From CAZVJA01 sp964626885 (GTDB lineage: Bacteria > Planctomycetota > Planctomycetia > Planctomycetales > Planctomycetaceae), in the NCBI GenBank assembly GCA_964626885.1, contig CAZVJA010000166.1, forward strand, positions 1-11,710: a stretch of DNA of 11,710 nt. The letters run 5' to 3'. This document shows positions 1 through 5,723 of the stretch, in pieces. Each line of letters starts with the position of its first letter. Within the stretch, counting starts at the first letter, position 1. The position numbers and the translations under genes were made by a program. Below the pieces are notes generated by a model. It did not search any database. It was not told where the DNA came from and worked only from the letters and a program-made list of their open reading frames with translations.

Positions 1-1964
<1,964 letters not shown>

Positions 1965-2182
1965 ACAATGATTCTTGCCTCGCCTCGAACAGCCGCCGCC
2001 AGAATCAGCCCCGACTTTCACCGGAACCGCCAATACCGACTGCCACTCGAAACGCAAGTTTCTCGTCATCTTTCGAGCCGACTACTCCACTCCGCCCGGC
2101 ACCCCCCGAAAGGGGAACCTTGCATCGCGGCAAAGCCGGCTTCGCCAACGTTCTAAGGATTCTCTGACACAACGCACATTCG

Positions 2183-2210
2183 GCAACGGCCTGGAGGCCG
2201 GCACCGTTGC
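2183..2210 (-). repeat. small nested hairpin in the 23S leader
   Basis: GCAACGG at 2183-2189 is the reverse complement of CCGTTGC at 2204-2210. Between them GGCC and GGCC (2189-2192 region and 2197-2200 region) can close a small inner hairpin. It would form in the pre-23S transcript about 220 nt before the mature 5' end. Its role is unknown. Confidence 0.4.
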
Positions 2211-2246
2211 GCATCGAGATTCAGATGCCACTTGAACTTGCTACCG

Positions 2247-2261
2247 AATTGTCAAAGAACA
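2247..2261 (-). promoter_or_regulatory. boxA-like rRNA antitermination element
   Basis: The minus strand reads TGTTCTTTGACAATT. It resembles the boxA element of bacterial rRNA leaders and spacers (TGCTCTTTA in E. coli, also followed by ACAATT). It lies about 280 nt upstream of the 23S 5' end, where a spacer boxA is expected. In known systems NusB/NusE bind boxA RNA to stop premature Rho termination. Because this 23S unit is detached from 16S, it would need its own boxA. Assignment is by motif resemblance only. Confidence 0.55.
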
Positions 2262-2314
2262 ACGATCTCGTGTCCGACGGCAAGCCGCCGGTTGAGACCA
2301 CCTCCCCCAATGGG

Positions 2315-2353
2315 TTGGAGCGAATTCATTCCAGCTGAATGGGTTCGCTCCAA
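2315..2353 (-). repeat. long inverted repeat / hairpin in 23S leader
   Basis: Arms 2315-2331 and 2337-2353 flank a 5-nt loop. The outer 10 bp (TTGGAGCGAA/TTCGCTCCAA) and inner 5 bp (CATTC/GAATG) are perfect. The two central positions are T opposite G when read on the plus strand, and C opposite A in the actual minus-strand transcript, so the RNA stem is 10 bp, a 2x2 internal loop, then 5 bp. It lies between tRNA-Ala and the boxA-like element. It could be an RNase III site or a structural insulator; it has no U-tract and so does not look like an intrinsic terminator. Confidence 0.6.
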
Positions 2354-2444
2354 GCCACTGCCAGGAAACCACTTGCGATAAACGTCTGTCGCGTAGCGGT
2401 GTCTTATGTTAGGAGTCGCTGAATTCTCCGTCAAGTCACTTCGA

Positions 2445-2465
2445 CAGGAATTTTAAAAATTCCTG
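2445..2465. repeat. AT-rich 21-bp palindrome after tRNA-Ala
   Basis: CAGGAATTTT and AAAATTCCTG surround a single central base, giving a perfect 10-bp inverted repeat that starts 2 nt downstream of the tRNA-Ala 3' end. The transcript could form a hairpin with a minimal loop right at the tRNA trailer. It might guide 3' processing of the tRNA, or be a weak terminator-like structure, although the 23S gene follows and must be read through. The AT-richness stands out from the GC-rich flanks. Confidence 0.55.
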
Positions 2466-2467
2466 AG

Positions 2468-2540
2468 TGGAGACGACCGGGGTCGAACCGGCAACCTCCG
2501 CCGTGCAAGGGCGGCGCTCTCCCAATTGAGCTACGTCCCC
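2468..2540 (-). tRNA. tRNA-Ala (anticodon TGC)
   Basis: The minus strand folds as a 73-nt cloverleaf. The acceptor arms are GGGGACG and CGTCTCC with one G-U pair and discriminator A. The D-arm is AGCTCAATTGGGAGAGC, the anticodon loop CTTGCAC gives anticodon TGC, and the T-loop is GTTCGACCC type. CCA is not encoded: the bases after the discriminator are CTC. It follows tRNA-Ile in the Ile-Ala order normally found between 16S and 23S genes. Confidence 0.96.
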
Positions 2541-2543
2541 AAC

Positions 2544-2642
2544 AGCGGTCCGCGTTCAGCCGTCAGCTCTCAGCGAATGCGCACCGGCGAAGTGATCCTC
2601 AACCGAACGCTGCTGATCGCTGATTGCTGACTGCTGACCGCT
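2544..2642. repeat. mirrored heptamer repeats filling the inter-tRNA spacer
   Basis: The right arm, on the plus strand, has four tandem heptamers of form GCTGAYY: 2612-2618, 2619-2625, 2626-2632 and 2633-2639. The left arm has the complementary heptamer NNTCAGC at 2554-2560, 2561-2567 and 2568-2574, preceded by a diverged unit at 2547-2553. The outermost bases AGCGGTC (2544-2550) and GACCGCT (2636-2642) are a perfect inverted pair, 3 and 4 nt from the two tRNAs. The whole spacer can therefore fold into one long imperfect stem with an apical loop around 2576-2608. Similar TCAGC-rich heptameric repeats are scattered in many bacterial genomes. Here the placement suggests either a processing stem or insertion of a small repeat element. 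Confidence 0.7.
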
Positions 2643-2646
2643 CCAA

Positions 2647-2720
<74 letters not shown>

Positions 2721-2979
2721 GAATGGCTGCATCGCGGGACCGCCCCCGCGACGAACTCACTCGGAACTCCCGGATCAAGGGGGGCCAAAGCCCTGTTTTT
2801 CGGCACTTTGGCAACAGCATCTTCAATCCGAGTCGCCGATTTTGGCGACTCGCGGCCCGCCTGTCCAGCCTGACGCCACGGTTCCTCGTTGAAATCCCTC
2901 TGAAACCAGGACTGCGATGATGAGGCTCGTCACGGGAGAAAGCAGATCCGCCTCAATGGAAACGATCGGCGAAAAACAG
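2721..2979 (-). other. leader region upstream of tRNA-Ile, three hairpins, no 16S
   Basis: This 259-nt gap separates the small membrane-protein gene from tRNA-Ile. It has three inverted repeats: TCGCGGG/CCCGCGA (2732-2738 and 2745-2751), GCCAAAG/CTTTGGC (2784-2790 and 2806-2812), and a perfect 9-bp CGAGTCGCC/GGCGACTCG (2829-2837 and 2844-2852). I found no convincing sigma-70 -35/-10 pair on the minus strand, although this is where a promoter for the tRNA-23S unit would be expected. A plus-strand open frame at 2646-2873 runs through tRNA-Ile and is incidental. Confidence 0.6.
2829..2852 (-). terminator. possible terminator-like hairpin after the 2980-3465 gene
   Basis: A perfect 9-bp stem with a 6-nt loop lies about 130 nt past the stop codon of the upstream minus-strand gene and about 110 nt before tRNA-Ile. 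No T-run follows on either strand, so it is not a canonical intrinsic terminator. It could insulate the two transcription units or be a leader structure of the rRNA unit. Confidence 0.3.
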
Positions 2980-3465
2980 CTACCGAATCAATTTCGGCTG
3001 GCAGGTTTCCCGCAGCTTAGCGCGAAGAGTTTTCAAGCGTTCGCACGAAGCTTCCCAGCGTTGCTGAACTTGGACATTCTTTCCAACGGCATCGACACCA
3101 AAGTTCGAGCGATTTGGCGCAAGTTCACGCATCTCACGAAGCGTGGCCCGAATATCGTTGTGGGTTGACGCGGCTTCACGGCCAACAGCATTGGCGATTC
3201 CCGCGGCGATTTTTGCGTATTGATCGAGATCCGACAGGGTTGTGCTATGGCTGCGGTGCGCGGCGTCAAGCGTCCAGCGCGATTCGGCTTTCAAGAACAT
3301 ATTCAGAGAGCCAGAGAGATCTCCTTCGCGTGCTTTGAGCTGCGCTTGTCCCAGCCATTTTTTTGCGGAGCGTTGCCGCAGGTTCGAGGAGAGCGCTCCA
3401 CTCGCGGCATAGATCGCCCACAGCATGAAAATCACCAGCACCGTAAACAGCGAGATCAGGAACAT
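2980..3465 (-). CDS. small membrane-anchored protein of unknown function
   Basis: This is a 161-residue product I do not recognise. Residues 2-24 (FLISLFTVLVIFMLWAIYAA) are a strongly hydrophobic segment that should act as an uncleaved N-terminal membrane anchor. The rest is polar, charged and predicted largely helical. Residues of about 35-65 (AKKWLGQAQLKAREGDLSGSL) resemble a TPR-like helical hairpin, AREGDLSGSLNMFLKAE, but a single repeat is not enough to call a domain. The ATG at 3465 is the only start that keeps the membrane segment at the extreme N-terminus; no Shine-Dalgarno precedes it. The gene is co-oriented with the tRNA-23S unit, 259 nt upstream of tRNA-Ile, and might feed readthrough transcription into it. 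Function unknown. Confidence 0.65.
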   Translation of the reverse strand: MFLISLFTVLVIFMLWAIYAASGALSSNLRQRSAKKWLGQAQLKAREGDLSGSLNMFLKAESRWTLDAAHRSHSTTLSDLDQYAKIAAGIANAVGREAASTHNDIRATLREMRELAPNRSNFGVDAVGKNVQVQQRWEASCERLKTLRAKLRETCQPKLIR

Positions 3466-3665
3466 TGTTTGGAAGTCGCGTTGAAGTGAGTGGATCAGGA
3501 TTCAAAAGAGGTGGCGTGCGCGGAGTCCGCTATCCGGCTGAAGAGTTTACAGCGTGATGCGAAAACGTGCGTTCGCCGGAATCATACACCGTAAATCGGA
3601 GCGAAACCAAGCCCACTTCAGGAGTTGCTGACAGCGTCGTCGGCAGTAAAAAGTTCGAATATTGT

Positions 3666-3687
3666 ATTGTTCAAAACCTGTTTAAAA
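3666..3687 (-). repeat. DnaA-box-like doublet, copy 1
   Basis: The plus strand reads TGTTCAAAACCTGTTTAAAA at 3668-3687, preceded by the AT of the shared ATTGT. It matches copy 2 (3798-3819) at 19 of 22 positions. Read on the minus strand each half resembles the DnaA box TTATCCACA only loosely, with three mismatches per half, and the halves are separated by GG. It sits in the most AT-rich part of the gap. Alone it would be weak evidence; the paired arrangement is what makes it notable. Confidence 0.4.
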
Positions 3688-3797
3688 GCTGTGCGTTTCT
3701 CTTCCCCAGACGTCAGCGATTATGGAGGAACGCCGATGATTTCCCGTTCAAAATCGGTCGGATTCCTGTTGAGAAAGCCTTATCTCATTGCGATTTC

Positions 3798-3819
3798 ATT
3801 GTGGAAAACCTGTTGAAAA
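3798..3819 (-). repeat. DnaA-box-like doublet, copy 2
   Basis: On the minus strand this reads TTTTCAACA-GG-TTTTCCACA followed by AT. TTTTCCACA differs from the DnaA box TTATCCACA at one position and TTTTCAACA at two. Tandem 9-mers with a 2-nt gap are typical of cooperative DnaA sites at origins and dnaA promoters. It could mark an origin of replication or a DnaA-regulated promoter. No dnaA, dnaN, gyrB or similar gene is present in the window, so the origin reading is tentative. Confidence 0.45.
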
Positions 3820-3893
3820 CTATTGGGATGGAGTTGCACCCGTTCGACGGGGATCGGCCAAACCGTTGCGCCTGTTGCCAGTCCGACTCGAGG

Positions 3894-3922
3894 TTGACAG
3901 TGATGCATTTCGACATAAAAAT
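3894..3922 (+). promoter_or_regulatory. candidate promoter for the DUF1501 gene
   Basis: A perfect -35 hexamer TTGACA (3894-3899) is followed, at 16 or 17 nt, by TAAAAA or AAAAAT (3916-3922), each matching TATAAT at four positions. Transcription would start near 3929 and give a leader of about 105 nt. A CGACA/TGTCG inverted pair (3911-3915 and 3924-3928) overlaps the -10 and could be an operator or incidental. Confidence 0.45.
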
Positions 3923-4034
3923 GTGTCGATGTGTTCAGGGGTTACTCCCTACAACAGCGTTGAGTGACCGTTGTTTTTGAGAAGTCTGCCACCCGACTTC
4001 GCTCGTTTTCCAGCCCTCCATTAAAGCTGTCCCC

Positions 4035-5477
4035 ATGGCAACTTCCGACCGACGAATCCGGTCCTGTTCGGGCGGTTTGGGATGCGACGAATTCCGTGGA
4101 GTGACGCACACCGGCCGCCGCCAGGTTCTTCAGGCGGGAGCGGCTGGACTTCTGGGTATAACAGTTCCCGACCTCTGGCGGGGACGTCTTTTGGCTTCCG
4201 AAACGGCATCGGCGGCGCTGCCCGGATTCGGACGGGCCAAATCCTGCATCTTCTTTTTCATGTGGGGCGGTCCCAGTCAGCTGGAGACGTTCGATCCAAA
4301 ACCGGACGCGCCGGTTGAGGTCCGCGGCGAATTCCGGCCGATCGATACCGTGGTTCCAGGAATTCAGATCAGCGAACATTTCGAGCGGCTCGCGAGATGG
4401 ACCGACAAAGTCGCGATCGTGCGCTCGCTAAACCATACTGACCCGGCTCATCTTTCCAGTGCGCACTGCACGCTCACCGGGCAATTAGCCCCGGTGCTCA
4501 ACAGCGATGCCGAACCCCCCAGCGAGCGAGATTCGCCTCATGTCGGTTCTGTTCTCGCAAAATTGCGGCCTCCGACAAGCAGCGGAATGCCCCCTTTTGT
4601 CACGATGCCCTGGTTGACGATGCACCCGGCGGCACCTGGTGGACGAGCGCCGGGTCAAAACGGTGGTTGGCTGGGTTCCCAATACGACCCCTTTCTCGTG
4701 ACGGGAGATCCAAACGAGAAAGGTTGGGCCGTTCCGGCTTTGGCGTTGAGTGACGGATTGACGATTGACCGCCTGAACCATCGGGCTCAACTGGTGAAGT
4801 TCATCGACGAGCACCGCAGGACATTCGACCAATTGGGAGCTGCCGCCGAGATGTCCGAGCATCAGCGCCGCGCCTTCGGCTTGCTCGCCTCTCCGGAAGT
4901 TCGGGCGGCGTTCGACCTGGGAACAGAATCGGATGAAACACGCGACCGCTATGGGCGCCATATTCACGGTCAATGTGCACTCCTGGCACGACGCATGGCC
5001 GAGCGCGGTGTGCCACTGGTTTCCGTGAACTGGCATCACGACGGGCGTAATTTCTGGGATACCCACGGCGATAATTTCCGCCGCCTCAAAAACGATTTGA
5101 TCCCGCCGGCGGACCGGGCGCTGTCAGCTTTACTGGATGACTTGCAAAGCAGAGGACTGCTGGATGAAACGCTGATCGTCTGGGTCGGTGAATTCGGCCG
5201 TCGTCCGCAGATTTCAAAAGAAAATGCCGGTCGCGACCATTGGCCATTCTGCTACAACGGCTTACTCGCCGGCGGGGGAATTCGGGGCGGGCAGGTGTAT
5301 GGCAGGAGCGATCGAGACGCCGCCCACCCCGCGGAAAATCCGGTCTCACCGCAAGATTTTGGTGCGACCGTTCTGCATGCGCTGGGCGTCGACGAAGGTC
5401 TGGTGCTACACGACCGACAGAGTCGACCTCACCGTGTTTACGGCGGTAAGCCAATCCTGCCGCTGTTCGACGGCTGA
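4035..5477 (+). CDS. Tat-exported DUF1501 family protein
   Basis: This 480-residue product belongs to the DUF1501 family, abundant in Planctomycetes and related to the alkaline phosphatase/sulfatase superfamily; its biochemical role is not established. Residues 27-31 (TGRRQVLQAG context, twin Arg at 28-29) and the hydrophobic stretch after them form a Tat signal, so it should be exported folded. Family hallmarks follow in order: CIFFFMWGGPSQLETFDPKP (about 71-90), the EHFERLARWTDK and RSLNH motifs, then near the C-terminus WVGEFGRRP (383-391), GRDHWP (399-404), the AGGGIRGGQVYG glycine-rich motif and the SPQDFGATVLHALG motif. Length is normal for the family. The ATG at 4035 leaves a 27-residue n-region; no Shine-Dalgarno precedes it. 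Such genes usually sit beside DUF1549/DUF1553 cytochrome-type genes; none is here. Confidence 0.93.
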   Translation: MATSDRRIRSCSGGLGCDEFRGVTHTGRRQVLQAGAAGLLGITVPDLWRGRLLASETASAALPGFGRAKSCIFFFMWGGPSQLETFDPKPDAPVEVRGEFRPIDTVVPGIQISEHFERLARWTDKVAIVRSLNHTDPAHLSSAHCTLTGQLAPVLNSDAEPPSERDSPHVGSVLAKLRPPTSSGMPPFVTMPWLTMHPAAPGGRAPGQNGGWLGSQYDPFLVTGDPNEKGWAVPALALSDGLTIDRLNHRAQLVKFIDEHRRTFDQLGAAAEMSEHQRRAFGLLASPEVRAAFDLGTESDETRDRYGRHIHGQCALLARRMAERGVPLVSVNWHHDGRNFWDTHGDNFRRLKNDLIPPADRALSALLDDLQSRGLLDETLIVWVGEFGRRPQISKENAGRDHWPFCYNGLLAGGGIRGGQVYGRSDRDAAHPAENPVSPQDFGATVLHALGVDEGLVLHDRQSRPHRVYGGKPILPLFDG

Positions 5478-5569
5478 ACGAATTGCACCTAGTCAACCGT
5501 TGACCAGGGAAAACCCTGATCGTCTCCCTAAAACGTTACTCCTGGCAGATTGCAGGGTTGCGATCCCGC

Positions 5570-5598
5570 TTGAATGTGCTTCCTAGCTGCTGCATATT
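5570..5598 (+). promoter_or_regulatory. weak candidate promoter for the FHA/STAS gene
   Basis: TTGAAT (5570-5575) and CATATT (5593-5598) are 17 nt apart and match the sigma-70 hexamers at four positions each. The implied leader of about 120 nt contains the inverted repeat at 5639-5667. Support is weak. Confidence 0.28.
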
Positions 5599-5638
5599 GG
5601 AATACGTGAGAGAATCGTTGTGCGGGCCGGCCAAGGAT

Positions 5639-5667
5639 TCAATCGACCGACGGAGAATCTCGATTGA
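5639..5667. promoter_or_regulatory. 8-bp inverted repeat upstream of the FHA/STAS gene
   Basis: TCAATCGA (5639-5646) and TCGATTGA (5660-5667) are exact reverse complements with a 13-nt spacer, so the half-site centres are 21 bp apart, two helical turns. That geometry suits a dimeric regulator. It lies about 57 bp before the GTG start. It could instead form a stem in the leader RNA. Confidence 0.4.
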
Positions 5668-5710
5668 CCGGATGACCGCGGGACGGCATCGGAGGGGGCC
5701 GTGCCGGTTC

Positions 5711-5714
5711 GGAG
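5711..5714 (+). promoter_or_regulatory. Shine-Dalgarno deciding the GTG start of the FHA/STAS gene
   Basis: GGAG lies 9 nt before the GTG at 5724. It supports initiation at this non-ATG codon, which also leaves room for the whole first FHA domain. Confidence 0.6.
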
Positions 5715-5723
5715 AACGGAAAC

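Larger units (their letters stand above)
1965..2467 (-). other. transcribed spacer between tRNA-Ala and 23S rRNA
   Basis: About 500 nt separate tRNA-Ala from the 23S 5' end. No convincing gene lies here; the short open frames on both strands have no recognisable domains. The spacer is rich in structure: an AT-rich palindrome directly after tRNA-Ala, a long hairpin at 2315-2353, a boxA-like element at 2247-2261, and a smaller hairpin at 2183-2210 (GCAACGG/CCGTTGC enclosing GGCC-TGGA-GGCC). A short C4/G4 stem with a GAAA/TTTC loop lies near 2104-2116. Such elements fit an rRNA precursor that needs antitermination and RNase processing. The partner of any 23S processing stem would be beyond the 23S 3' end, outside the window. 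Confidence 0.75.
3466..4034. other. divergent intergenic region with DnaA-box-like repeats
   Basis: About 570 bp lie between two divergent genes without a convincing coding region. A GTG-initiated plus frame of 137 codons at 3567-3980 has no recognisable domain, no ribosome binding site and includes the repeat motifs, so it is rejected. What the region does hold: two 22-bp repeats resembling DnaA-box doublets (3666-3687 and 3798-3819), locally AT-rich DNA around 3645-3690, and a promoter with a perfect -35 at 3894. The flanking genes are transcribed away from it on both sides. Confidence 0.6.

Noticed and set aside
2612..2642. CRISPR-like array in the heptamer repeats
   Set aside because: The unit is 7 bp with no spacers; it is a simple tandem and inverted repeat, and no cas genes are present.
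3567..3980. 137-codon GTG-initiated plus frame with several cysteines
   Set aside because: No Shine-Dalgarno, no domain, irregular composition, and it spans the DnaA-box-like repeats and a promoter; most likely incidental.
3942..4379. 145-codon minus-strand frame
   Set aside because: It overlaps the start of the DUF1501 gene, whose Tat signal and family motifs are unmistakable.
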